In this document: positions 1 through 5,729 of the stretch, piece after piece
How positions within the stretch are numbered: position 1 is the stretch's first letter
Layout: every line of letters starts with the position of its first letter
DNA from: an uncultured Bacteroidales bacterium
GTDB taxonomy: Bacteria > Bacteroidota > Bacteroidia > Bacteroidales > UBA932
Length of the DNA stretch: 5,729 bases
Assembly (NCBI GenBank): GCA_902461985.1
Contig: CABQAB010000139.1
Span: 1-5,729 of the forward strand
Direction: 5' to 3'
Notes under the pieces: model-generated
Database searches by the model: none
Seen by the model: only the letters and a program-made list of their open reading frames with translations
Told to the model about the DNA's origin: nothing
Translations under genes and position numbers: made by a program

Positions 1-327
1 CCTCCTGTGGCGGAATCGAGTGAAAGCATACGCAGAAGGGTGGTGGCTGCCCGGGAAATACAAAGCCGGCGTTTCCGTGACGAGGGCATCTTTACCAATG
101 CCGCCATGAACAACAGAATGATTGAGAAATATTGTCCTCTGAGCGATGAGTGCAAGGATTTTCTCGGCAGGACAATCGACAGGATGGGACTCTCGGCGAG
201 AGCCTGCATGAGAATTATCAGAATCGCGCGTACCATTGCCGATCTTGCGGACTGCCGGGACATTTCAATATTGCATCTGAGCGAAGCCGCAGGTTTCCGT
301 TTCCTTGACAAACAACTTCCGATATGA
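1..327 (+). CDS. comM: ComM/YifB family Mg-chelatase-like AAA+ ATPase, C-terminal end (5' partial)
   Basis: Only the last 108 codons are present; the reading frame is open to the left edge, so the real start lies outside the window and the GTG at 7 is an internal valine. The visible part matches the C-terminal Mg-chelatase-like domain of the ComM/YifB family: a segment beginning ESSESIRRRVVAAREIQ, then a GIFTNAAMN stretch, then LSARACMRIIRIARTIADLA and a closing HLSEAAGFRFLD. The 'LSAR...R..+.ARTIADL' helix is diagnostic of the family. The ATPase core would be upstream. In other bacteria ComM is a hexameric helicase that promotes branch migration during natural transformation; in Bacteroidales the homologue is common but its role is little studied. 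The stop codon TGA overlaps the ATG of the next gene (ATGA at 324-327), which suggests translational coupling. The family call is firm; the cellular role is inferred by homology. Confidence 0.9.
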   Translation, partial: PPVAESSESIRRRVVAAREIQSRRFRDEGIFTNAAMNNRMIEKYCPLSDECKDFLGRTIDRMGLSARACMRIIRIARTIADLADCRDISILHLSEAAGFRFLDKQLPI

Positions 328-1586
328 AAACAAATGAATTACTCGTCCTGATGGCGGCAGTGACTGCTTTCAGCGGCTGTTTCAGTAAAATTACCGATGA
401 AAGCGGGCCCGGCAACGAAGAATGGCCGGACTATATGGACCCGGACGGGGACATCTGCATCGTGACAGGTGTGGCGTATCCTGAGGGGACAGAATGGAAC
501 GGAGGCGGCTGGAACAGTCCTGACGCAAAGGTGGTGATGTATAAAGACGGGCAGCTGATGGCATCTGTCAGCACCCGTCCGGTCGATGAAAAGGCCGTTT
601 GCGACCCTTCCATGCACTTTTACTGCAACGGCAGTCTCTATTGTGAATACTTTTCCCCGACGCAGACTGTCATCAGCAGGAACGGAGAGGAACTTTTCAG
701 ATTCAGGGACAGGGAAAACATATTTTTCCTTGGCGAACATGAAAACAGGGTGCTTACGGCAGGGGAAAGCGAAGACGGGAAAGATTTCTTTTTCAGGTCG
801 GACGGACAGATGGTTTTTGCCGGTTATGGCGGACAGGCGTTCAGAAACGTGTGTGTAGACGGGGACGGGAACATTCACCTGTATTACAAAACCGAAGTGA
901 ACAGCACCTCCGGAGTTATCGGGCAGTTCCATTGTCTTCAGGGCAAAAACAGCATACAGATTGACCTGCCGTCGAATCTTGGGGATGTCTATGGATTCGC
1001 TATGGACGGAGAGGACCACATTGCCCTGTGCAGCCGGAAATCAGAAGGCGGCGGAGTCTCAGGAGTATATCATACGGGAACAAAACGCTTTACAGAGACT
1101 TCGTCCTATAATTTCGATTCGGCGGTGGTCCTGTCCGCGGATGCACCTTTAGTAGGTCTGGCGTATTCAAAACTCGGATATGCATACGGGAAAACCTATA
1201 CCGTCATTCTTTCCGGCAACAGGATAAAACTGTCATGGGAAAACGGAAGCGGGTATGCAGTCGGTTTCCGCAGGATGGCGGACGGCGAGCTGGCGGGGGT
1301 GCGCAAGTCCCAGGACGAAAACGGAGTGGATCTGCTTTACAGGGCGACCAGGAGAGACAGCCTGCCCGAAGGTTATACCGTGATGTGTGACAACGCAGTC
1401 TGTATCGGCAAAGACGGCAGGGCCGCAATCGGTCTCAGCTCGAAAACCGGCGGCAGGGCCATACTCTGGACCGAAGGCAAGGTGGACAGCCTCGATTTCT
1501 GCGGCATAGTCAGCGGCGTCTACCTCGAAGACCGTCCGGAAGAAGAGCCTGTGGAAACAGTCAGGACGACAGAGTGGAAGCCATGA
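324..1586 (+). CDS. Putative exported lipoprotein of unknown function, possibly beta-propeller-like
   Basis: I do not recognise this 420-residue protein. Its start has a short lipoprotein signal: Lys2, a hydrophobic stretch at residues 6-16, then a lipobox FSGC with the lipidated Cys at 19. Phe at -3 is unusual for the general consensus. An acidic stretch follows (Asp25-Glu26, Glu32-Glu33, Asp36-Asp41), loosely like the acidic export signals of surface-exposed Bacteroidota lipoproteins, but it is not a clean match. The mature part has several short strand-turn-strand units around Asn/Asp-Gly (about residues 74-80, 119-126, 159-166, 179-188, 227-238, 319-326 and 363-370), a pattern seen in beta-propellers. 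Ten cysteines besides Cys19 (45, 93, 101, 107, 177, 204, 236, 355, 360, 393) could form disulfides outside the cytoplasm. The C-terminus is charged and Pro/Glu-rich (405-420). The ATG overlaps the comM stop by 4 nt, so the pair is probably cotranscribed. The export call is fairly sure; the fold is a guess. Confidence 0.75.
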   Translation: MKTNELLVLMAAVTAFSGCFSKITDESGPGNEEWPDYMDPDGDICIVTGVAYPEGTEWNGGGWNSPDAKVVMYKDGQLMASVSTRPVDEKAVCDPSMHFYCNGSLYCEYFSPTQTVISRNGEELFRFRDRENIFFLGEHENRVLTAGESEDGKDFFFRSDGQMVFAGYGGQAFRNVCVDGDGNIHLYYKTEVNSTSGVIGQFHCLQGKNSIQIDLPSNLGDVYGFAMDGEDHIALCSRKSEGGGVSGVYHTGTKRFTETSSYNFDSAVVLSADAPLVGLAYSKLGYAYGKTYTVILSGNRIKLSWENGSGYAVGFRRMADGELAGVRKSQDENGVDLLYRATRRDSLPEGYTVMCDNAVCIGKDGRAAIGLSSKTGGRAILWTEGKVDSLDFCGIVSGVYLEDRPEEEPVETVRTTEWKP

Positions 1587-1587
1587 C

Positions 1588-1610
1588 ACCGGCGGCCATG
1601 TCCCGCTGGT
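1588..1610 (+). terminator. Hairpin just after the lipoprotein gene, possible terminator
   Basis: An 8-bp stem (ACCGGCGG at 1588-1595 with CCGCTGGT at 1603-1610, one G-T pair) closes a 7-nt loop and begins one base after the lipoprotein stop codon. The tract after it (TTCCCTTAAA) is only weakly T-rich, so it is not a textbook intrinsic terminator. Its position before the tsaE promoter supports a transcript-end or 3'-stabilising role for the comM-lipoprotein transcript. Confidence 0.4.
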
Positions 1611-1641
1611 TCCCTTAAAGGACTGTCCGGCGTGCGGGCTG

Positions 1642-1672
1642 CTGTTCCTGTCTGAAAATATGATTATATTTG
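1642..1672 (+). promoter_or_regulatory. Bacteroidota-type promoter for tsaE
   Basis: TATATTTG at 1665-1672 is a perfect match to the Bacteroidota -7 element TAnnTTTG. A CTG at 1642-1644, 20 nt upstream, is a near match to the -33 TTG element; this half is weak. Transcription would start at about 1678-1681, giving a leader of about 20 nt to the ATG at 1699. The ATG at 1660 would lie upstream of that transcription start, so the promoter also helps decide the start of tsaE. Confidence 0.6.
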
Positions 1673-1698
1673 CAACGGGTAACAAAGACGATTATACT

Positions 1699-2109
1699 AT
1701 GACAATCACGATACGCGACCTCGCAGACCTTGACAGGGCGGCGGCGGAATTTCTCGAAAAAATAGGTGACAGCAGGCTTGTCGCATTCTATGCTCCCATG
1801 GGTGCTGGGAAGACGACTTTTACGACGGCCCTGTGCAGGCAGTTGGGCGTGACTGACGCGGTATGCTCTCCTACGTTCACGATAATAAACGAATACGTCA
1901 CCTCTTCCGGGGAATCCATGTACCATTTTGACTTCTACAGGATAAGCAAACTTTCAGAAGCGACCGAAATCGGCCTTGAAGACTATCTCTACAGCGGCTG
2001 TCTCTGCATCATGGAATGGCCGGAGAATGTTGAGGAACTCCTTCCGGATGAGACGCTTCGTGTCAGCATCACCGTCAATCCAGACGGCTCCAGAACGCTT
2101 TCGTGGTAA
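1699..2109 (+). CDS. tsaE: tRNA threonylcarbamoyladenosine biosynthesis ATPase TsaE
   Basis: TsaE is the small P-loop ATPase that works with the TsaD-TsaB pair in the cytoplasm to make the universal t6A37 modification on ANN-decoding tRNAs. From the ATG at 1699 the protein has 136 residues, a usual length for the family. The P-loop is APMGAGKTTF at 32-41 (Lys38, Thr39); the first glycine of the GxxxxGKT pattern is Ala here. Next come SPTFTIINEY (57-66), the HFDFYR motif (76-81, Asp78) and CIMEWPEN (103-110, Glu106), which carry the conserved acidic residues and tryptophan of the family. An in-frame ATG at 1660 would add 13 residues, but it lies within and ahead of the promoter element, and the family alignment starts near residue 1 of the shorter form. 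The gene seems to be its own transcript, convergent with ispE. Confidence 0.95.
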   Translation: MTITIRDLADLDRAAAEFLEKIGDSRLVAFYAPMGAGKTTFTTALCRQLGVTDAVCSPTFTIINEYVTSSGESMYHFDFYRISKLSEATEIGLEDYLYSGCLCIMEWPENVEELLPDETLRVSITVNPDGSRTLSW

Positions 2110-2110
2110 T

Positions 2111-2179
2111 ATTCCGATGCGACAGCCGGCCGCATTCAGGTGCGGCAGTTGGCTGAGTTCAGGTGCGGCAGTCGGCTTT
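2111..2179. repeat. Three tandem 23-bp repeat units between tsaE and ispE
   Basis: Three head-to-tail units of 23 bp start 2 nt after the tsaE stop: 2111-2133, 2134-2156 and 2157-2179. Units 2 and 3 share a 20-nt core (2135-2154 and 2158-2177) differing at one base; unit 1 matches unit 2 at about 16 of 23 positions, so it is an older, diverged copy. The period is not a multiple of three and no gene covers the array. Such a short array could vary in copy number between strains. Confidence 0.7.
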
Positions 2180-2188
2180 GCTTTTTGT
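2123..2188 (+). terminator. Alternative hairpins plus T-rich tract, likely terminator for tsaE
   Basis: Bases of repeat unit 1 can pair with unit 3: AGCCG-GCCGC (2124-2133) with GCGGC-agt-CGGCT (2165-2177), a 10-bp stem with a 3-nt bulge and a 31-nt loop, followed by TTGCTTTTTG. The same bases can instead pair with unit 2: CAGCC (2123-2127) with GGCTG (2151-2155) and GCCGC (2129-2133) with GCGGC (2142-2146). The T-rich tract on the plus strand and the place just after tsaE suggest a rho-independent terminator. Read from the ispE side there is no T-rich run after a strong stem, so it need not stop the minus-strand transcript. Confidence 0.5.
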
Positions 2189-2200
2189 CGTGCCGGCGGG

Positions 2201-3100
2201 TCATTTCCGGTAGATGCCGAAAAGGGCTGAGCCGCTGCCGGACATGGCGGCATAGACTGCGCCGTTGTCATAGAGGGACTCTTTGAGCCGTTCCAGTTCG
2301 GGATATTTCGCGAAGACGGTGGCTTCGAAATCATTCTTCAAAGTTCCCTTCCATTTTTCCGGCGGCAATGCAAGCACTTCCTTCAAGGGAATATCCGGAA
2401 CAGACGGGACAATGCCCCTGTAGGCGTCAGCCGTTGAAACGGCTATGTTTTCCGGAACAACTACCCGGATTTCAAAATCAGCATCACTGTCCCCGCCAAA
2501 ATCTATAGGTTCCCCCATGCAGTAATCTTCAAGAATCTCTCCGCGACCTGAGCCGAACATGGGGCGGTTATGGATGAAAAACGCGCAGTCACTTCCGAGA
2601 CGGGAGGCGTAGGATGCAAGTGCGGCCGTGTCAAGTCCCAAAGAAAACATTTGGTTGAGGGCTTTCAACGCAAAAGCCGCATCCGAAGAGCCTCCGCCGA
2701 GACCTGCCCCCACCGGAGAACGCTTTTCAAGAAATATTTTCACCGGAGGCAGGGCGAAATCCCCGGCTAAAAGAAAATATGCCTTTGCGCAGAGGTCTTC
2801 TAAGGGATTCCAGTCCACCCCTTCCCTCCGGGCTATGGTTATCATCAGTTTCCCGTCTCCGGACATGCCCTGTACGATACTCCGCGCCCCGTCTTTCGCA
2901 ACATCCTCCGTCCCGGGATTCCCGTAAGCGGCGAAAAGCGACGCGGAGCAGCGGCTGTAGTCATCGCCGGCCACGATTTCAAGCACGTCGGATATTCCGT
3001 AATAAGGAACAAAAAGGGTCTCGATGTCATGGTAGCCGTCCGGGCGTCTGCTCAACACGTTCAGGCCTAAGTTGATTTTGACGTTGGGAAACACAATCAT
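2201..3100 (-). CDS. ispE: 4-diphosphocytidyl-2-C-methyl-D-erythritol kinase IspE
   Basis: IspE is a cytoplasmic GHMP-family kinase that phosphorylates CDP-methylerythritol with ATP in the fourth enzymatic step of the MEP pathway to isopentenyl diphosphate. The three family motifs are present in order: PNVKINLGLNVLSRRPDGYH near the N-terminus (Lys8 and Asn10 match the substrate-binding pair of E. coli IspE), the ATP-binding loop PVGAGLGGGSSDAA (129-142), with the catalytic aspartate in LGSDCAFF (Asp171), and the C-terminal MSGSGSALFG (286-295). At 299 residues it is a little longer than many homologues; the extra length appears to lie around residues 45-90. It starts 7 nt after the sufD stop, so it is probably the last gene of the suf transcript, converging on tsaE. 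IspG and IspH later in the pathway need 4Fe-4S clusters, a plausible but unproven reason for the linkage to suf. Confidence 0.96.
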   Translation of the reverse strand: MIVFPNVKINLGLNVLSRRPDGYHDIETLFVPYYGISDVLEIVAGDDYSRCSASLFAAYGNPGTEDVAKDGARSIVQGMSGDGKLMITIARREGVDWNPLEDLCAKAYFLLAGDFALPPVKIFLEKRSPVGAGLGGGSSDAAFALKALNQMFSLGLDTAALASYASRLGSDCAFFIHNRPMFGSGRGEILEDYCMGEPIDFGGDSDADFEIRVVVPENIAVSTADAYRGIVPSVPDIPLKEVLALPPEKWKGTLKNDFEATVFAKYPELERLKESLYDNGAVYAAMSGSGSALFGIYRK

Positions 3101-3107
3101 GGCAGAG

Positions 3108-3731
3108 TCAGATTATTGATCTCACGGCTTCCTCTACCTTGCCGGCGACGCTCTCCCTGATTTTCGCATCCTCAATCATTTCCAGCACTGGCGAAAGGAA
3201 CGAAAGCATCTGCAGTTTCTTTGCCTCGTCTTCCGGCACACCTCTCGACCTCATATAGAACTGGGCCTCCTCGTCCAGCTTGCCCACTGTCGCACCGTGG
3301 GAGCATTTCACGTCGTCGGCGTATATCTCCAACTGAGGTCTGGTGGAAACGGTGGCAGTGTCGCTGAGCAGCAGATTGTGGTCCGACTGGTATGCTTCGG
3401 TTTTCTGGGCGTCATGCGCCACTATAATCCTGCCATAGAAGCCCACCTTAGCCCTGCCTCCGACAATGCCCTTGAAATCCTGACGGGAAAAACATCCTCC
3501 TGCCTTATGCTCCAGCACAATGTCTATCCCGACTTTTTCTTCTCCGGGACATACATACACACCTCCTAAATTCACGCTTGCGCCCTCTCCTTCGAGCACG
3601 ATGTCCAGAGGGATGTCGCAGTTCACGCCCGGCAGGACCACGACAAGCATGTCGAGGCGCTCTCCCGTTCCGAGGACGATTTTTTCTGGAATGGTGTCCC
3701 TGCCGGCAAAATATATCTTACAGTCCGTCAT
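3108..3731 (-). CDS. sufD: Half-length SufD-type Fe-S cluster assembly protein
   Basis: SufD pairs with SufB in the SufBC2D scaffold that builds Fe-S clusters in the cytoplasm. This 207-residue protein matches only the C-terminal half of usual SufD (E. coli 423 residues): the later beta-helix strands (about 20-140), then IYADDVKCSHGATVGKLDEE (136-155), FYMRSRGVPEDEA (158-170) and the C-terminal helices that bind SufC. His145 lies where E. coli SufD His360 lies, a residue needed for cluster assembly at the SufB-SufD interface. The first about 215 residues of E. coli SufD have no counterpart. Because the gene overlaps the end of sufC by 14 nt, there is no room for a lost 5' half just upstream, so this is not a simple frameshift. 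I chose the ATG at 3731; a TTG at 3755, with a purine-rich stretch (3760-3771) 4 nt ahead of it, would add eight residues but is a rarer start and lies deeper in sufC. Confidence 0.88.
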   Translation of the reverse strand: MTDCKIYFAGRDTIPEKIVLGTGERLDMLVVVLPGVNCDIPLDIVLEGEGASVNLGGVYVCPGEEKVGIDIVLEHKAGGCFSRQDFKGIVGGRAKVGFYGRIIVAHDAQKTEAYQSDHNLLLSDTATVSTRPQLEIYADDVKCSHGATVGKLDEEAQFYMRSRGVPEDEAKKLQMLSFLSPVLEMIEDAKIRESVAGKVEEAVRSII

Positions 3732-4467
3732 ATCCGTTTTCTTCGATAAAGTCAACGAGCTCCTTTCCTCCGGTTTTCACTATCCGGCCGTCTTTTATGA
3801 CATGGACGATGTCCGGGACTATATATTCCAAAAGCCTCTGGTAGTGGGTGATGATTATCGAAGCCTTTTCAGGGGTATGGAGACGGTTCACCCCGTTGGC
3901 GACAATCCTGAGCGCATCCACGTCGAGTCCGCTGTCGGTCTCGTCCAGAATGGAGAGCACAGGGTCGAGCATAGCCATCTGGAAGATTTCGTTACGCTTT
4001 TTCTCTCCTCCGGAAAATCCCACGTTCACTTCTCTTTTGGCAAATTCGGGCTTCATCTGCACGAACTCCATCTTTTCCTTCATAAGTTTCAGGAACTCAC
4101 CGCCTTTCATCTCTTCCATGCCTTTCGCACGCCTGTGGGCGTTCACGGCAGTCTTCATGAAATTGGTAATGCTCACGCCCGGAATCTCCACCGGATACTG
4201 GAAGGACATGAAAATGCCTGCCTGCGAACGTTCTTCCGGAGTCATTCCGAGCAGGTCCATGCCCATATACTCGATTGTTCCGGCAGTTACGCTGTATTGC
4301 GGTTTTCCGGCGAGCACCGAACTCAGGGTGCTCTTTCCCGCTCCGTTGGGCCCCATGAAGGCATGGATTTCACCTTTGCGGATTTCGAGGTCGATTCCAC
4401 GCAGGATTTCCCTGTCTTCGATTCCGGCGTGAAGACCATTGATTTTCAATATTATATCGTTTGCCAT
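3718..4467 (-). CDS. sufC: Fe-S cluster assembly ATPase SufC
   Basis: SufC is the ABC-type ATPase of the SufBC2D complex; it is soluble and drives conformational change of the SufB-SufD scaffold rather than transport. The 249-residue length is typical. Visible motifs: Walker A GPNGAGKST (39-47), Q-loop Gln90 in MSFQYPVEIPGVS, the SufC-type signature FSGGEKKRNEI (151-161), Walker B with catalytic Glu in LSILDETDSGLDVDAL (171-186, Glu176), and the switch His208 in IITHYQRLL. The EKKR after the signature and the DETDSGLD Walker B/D-loop are characteristic of SufC among ABC proteins. The ATG at 4467 is 44 nt after the pnuC stop, the widest gap in this gene series, and its 3' end overlaps sufD by 14 nt, which suggests coupled translation of these two partners. 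Confidence 0.97.
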   Translation of the reverse strand: MANDIILKINGLHAGIEDREILRGIDLEIRKGEIHAFMGPNGAGKSTLSSVLAGKPQYSVTAGTIEYMGMDLLGMTPEERSQAGIFMSFQYPVEIPGVSITNFMKTAVNAHRRAKGMEEMKGGEFLKLMKEKMEFVQMKPEFAKREVNVGFSGGEKKRNEIFQMAMLDPVLSILDETDSGLDVDALRIVANGVNRLHTPEKASIIITHYQRLLEYIVPDIVHVIKDGRIVKTGGKELVDFIEENGYDGL

Positions 4468-4511
4468 AATTTGGTAATCTCAAAAGTCTTATTTAATGTT
4501 GATGCATTCTA

Positions 4512-5174
4512 TCATATTCCCTGGCTGTTCTCTTTTCTGTAAAGTTTCATCCATCCGACAAGGGAGACTATTCCGTTAATCAGATAGAGCAGGCTCACAA
4601 TCGGCATGAACACATGGCCAACCATCAGGTGCAGTGTAATCTGTGTAGCGTTCACGAAAAGCCATAGAATCCAACATTCCCACTTCTTCAGTGCCGACAG
4701 CAGCTGGGCGGAAATAATCAGAACTGTCACGAGTGCGTCTATGTAGGGTATGGGGTCAGGCGGGAAATAGCCAGGACACCAAGAAGTTCCGAGCTTGAAA
4801 AGCAGCCAGCCCCAGAGCACTGCCATCAGCGGAATCAGGACCATGATTGCGACACGGGCTTTCCAGCTTAGCATCGTCACTTTCAGTTCCCCTTTTGAAG
4901 CCTCTTCGTCCTTGCGCGGATGAGTCCAGCGGTAGTGTCCGAGTATGTTGATGCCCAATGATACGGGCTGCAGCAGGAGCGATGCGTAGAGATGTTTGTT
5001 GAAGAACATCAGGGCAAGACCGGCAGTGTAGAGGTACCCCACCCAGAAATTGTATTTGCTGTTGCGGCCTGCTAAGAATACGCAGGTCAGCCCGAGAACC
5101 GAAGTAATCAGGTCAATCAGCAGAACCGGGGTGTCCGAGCCTATGGTAAACAAAGAATAATTCAACCAGTCCAT
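4512..5174 (-). CDS. pnuC: PnuC-family transporter (nicotinamide riboside or related vitamin precursor)
   Basis: PnuC proteins are inner-membrane facilitators with a SWEET-like fold that take up nicotinamide riboside for NAD synthesis; relatives carry thiamine or riboflavin. The 220 residues hold about seven hydrophobic segments (roughly 17-35, 42-57, 62-80, 107-126, 145-162, 166-185 and 188-208). Family landmarks are the NILGHYRW stretch (76-83, like the family's N..G.Y.W), the W..WLFVN segment (168-175) and LLYLINGIVSLVGW (195-208). Two cytoplasmic or periplasmic loops stand out: a charged one (84-98) and a Pro-rich one (131-144). The ATG follows the sufB stop by 4 nt, so it is almost surely cotranscribed with suf. 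No riboswitch is visible that would point to thiamine or flavin, so the substrate is undecided. Placement between sufB and sufC is unusual. Confidence 0.85.
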   Translation of the reverse strand: MDWLNYSLFTIGSDTPVLLIDLITSVLGLTCVFLAGRNSKYNFWVGYLYTAGLALMFFNKHLYASLLLQPVSLGINILGHYRWTHPRKDEEASKGELKVTMLSWKARVAIMVLIPLMAVLWGWLLFKLGTSWCPGYFPPDPIPYIDALVTVLIISAQLLSALKKWECWILWLFVNATQITLHLMVGHVFMPIVSLLYLINGIVSLVGWMKLYRKENSQGI

Positions 5175-5178
5175 AATT

Positions 5179-5729
5179 CTAACCTATTGAGCCTTCAAGC
5201 GAAACGGAAAGCAGTTTGCGTGCCTCCACGGCAAATTCCATCGGCAGACGGGCCAGAACTTCCTTCGCGTATCCGTTGACTATCAATCCCACCGCATCTT
5301 CCATAGGAATACCCCTCTGGTTGCAGTAGAACAGCTGGTCTTCGCTGATTTTCGAGGTCGTCGCCTCATGTTCGACAACAGCCGAAGGATTTGAATTGAC
5401 GATTTCCGGAAACGTGTGCGCTCCGCAGTCAGAGCCAATGAGCAGACTGTCGCACTGGGAGTAGTTGCGGGCGTTTTCTGCTCCCGGAAGCACTTTCACC
5501 AGTCCCCGGTAGCTGTTCTGGCTGAACCCGGCGGAGATTCCCTTGCTGACAATCCGGCTGCGTGTGTTTTTGCCTATGTGTATCATTTTCGTTCCCGTGT
5601 CAGCCTGCTGGCGGTTGTTGGTCACGGCGACCGAATAGAACTCCGAGGCGGAATTGTCGCCTTTGAGTATGGTCGAAGGGTATTTCCATGTGATGGCCGA
5701 GCCTGTTTCCACCTGTGTCCATGACAGGT
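5179..5729 (-). CDS. sufB: Fe-S cluster scaffold protein SufB, C-terminal part (5' partial)
   Basis: The frame is open through the right edge, so the start is outside the window; about 182 C-terminal residues are visible, beginning [18 protein letters not shown]. SufB is the main scaffold on which Fe-S clusters form in the SufBC2D complex. Conserved stretches follow: [60 protein letters not shown] and [12 protein letters not shown], then the C-terminal helices that bind SufC, ending SLEGSIG. Counting back from the C-terminus without gaps, the Cys of SQCDS (codon 5452-5454) aligns with E. coli SufB Cys405, and the His-Glu of VEHEATT with His433-Glu434, residues tied to cluster formation. So this SufB should be fully active. 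It ends TAG, 4 nt before pnuC. Confidence 0.97.
   Translation of the reverse strand, partial: LSWTQVETGSAITWKYPSTILKGDNSASEFYSVAVTNNRQQADTGTKMIHIGKNTRSRIVSKGISAGFSQNSYRGLVKVLPGAENARNYSQCDSLLIGSDCGAHTFPEIVNSNPSAVVEHEATTSKISEDQLFYCNQRGIPMEDAVGLIVNGYAKEVLARLPMEFAVEARKLLSVSLEGSIG

Noticed and set aside
339..1019. A 226-codon open frame on the minus strand opposite the lipoprotein gene.
   Set aside because: The plus-strand frame has a lipoprotein signal, an ATGA junction with comM and coherent composition; the antisense frame has none of these.
2166..2195. A second hairpin, CGGCA (2166-2170) with TGCCG (2191-2195), as a terminator for ispE.
   Set aside because: Only 5 bp with a 20-nt loop, and no T-rich run follows it on the minus strand.
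3848..4432. A 194-codon plus-strand open frame inside sufC.
   Set aside because: It is a shadow of the SufC gene, which has all ABC ATPase motifs.
4468..4511. Possible internal promoter for sufC in the 44-nt AT-rich gap after pnuC.
   Set aside because: On the minus strand a TTTTG is present but the TA pair is not at the right distance for TAnnTTTG and there is no TTG at -33, so the gap gives no clear promoter or terminator.
3520..4542. A 340-codon open frame on the plus strand opposite sufC, the sufD start and the pnuC end.
   Set aside because: It runs antisense across three well-recognised genes and its translation is His/Phe/Ser-rich with no recognisable domain; it is explained by the codon bias of sufC on the other strand.
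4512..5178. A thiamine-type transporter (PnuT) reading of the pnuC gene with a TPP riboswitch.
   Set aside because: The gene starts 4 nt after sufB, leaving no room for a riboswitch, and no thiamine genes are nearby; the substrate is left open.

Overview
The window looks like a core-genome stretch of a member of the Bacteroidota, most likely order Bacteroidales. Evidence: proteins of Bacteroidales type (ComM/YifB-like C-terminus, a TsaE whose P-loop begins Ala-Pro-Met-Gly, IspE, SufB/SufC/SufD), a perfect TAnnTTTG promoter element in front of tsaE, few Shine-Dalgarno-like sequences, and a lipoprotein with a Bacteroidota-like signal. Base composition is close to half G+C. No mobile element, CRISPR array, rRNA or tRNA was found.

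Layout, plus strand: the 3' end of a ComM/YifB-type Mg-chelatase-like ATPase gene (1-327) overlaps by ATGA a gene for a 420-residue exported lipoprotein of unknown function (324-1586). A short intergenic region with a hairpin and a promoter follows, then tsaE (1699-2109) for the t6A tRNA-modification ATPase. Directly after tsaE come three tandem 23-bp units (2111-2179) that can fold into alternative hairpins ahead of a T-rich tract, in the gap between two convergent transcription units.

Layout, minus strand, read from the right edge leftwards: sufB (3' part, entering at 5729), pnuC, sufC, sufD and ispE. Four of these genes are spaced by 4 nt, overlap by 14 nt or are spaced by 7 nt; only the pnuC-sufC gap is wider (44 nt). 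This looks like one transcript whose promoter lies outside the window. SufB, SufC and SufD form the SufBC2D Fe-S cluster scaffold. IspE is the fourth enzyme of the MEP isoprenoid pathway, whose last two enzymes (IspG, IspH) are 4Fe-4S proteins. A vitamin/NAD-precursor transporter of the PnuC family lies between sufB and sufC.

The most notable points are the half-length SufD (about 207 residues, against about 420-450 for usual SufD), which keeps the histidine matching E. coli SufD His360 but lacks the N-terminal half; the pnuC gene inside the suf cluster; and the uncharacterised cysteine-rich lipoprotein translationally coupled to comM. I see no clear evidence of a wholly new multi-gene system; most genes are housekeeping.
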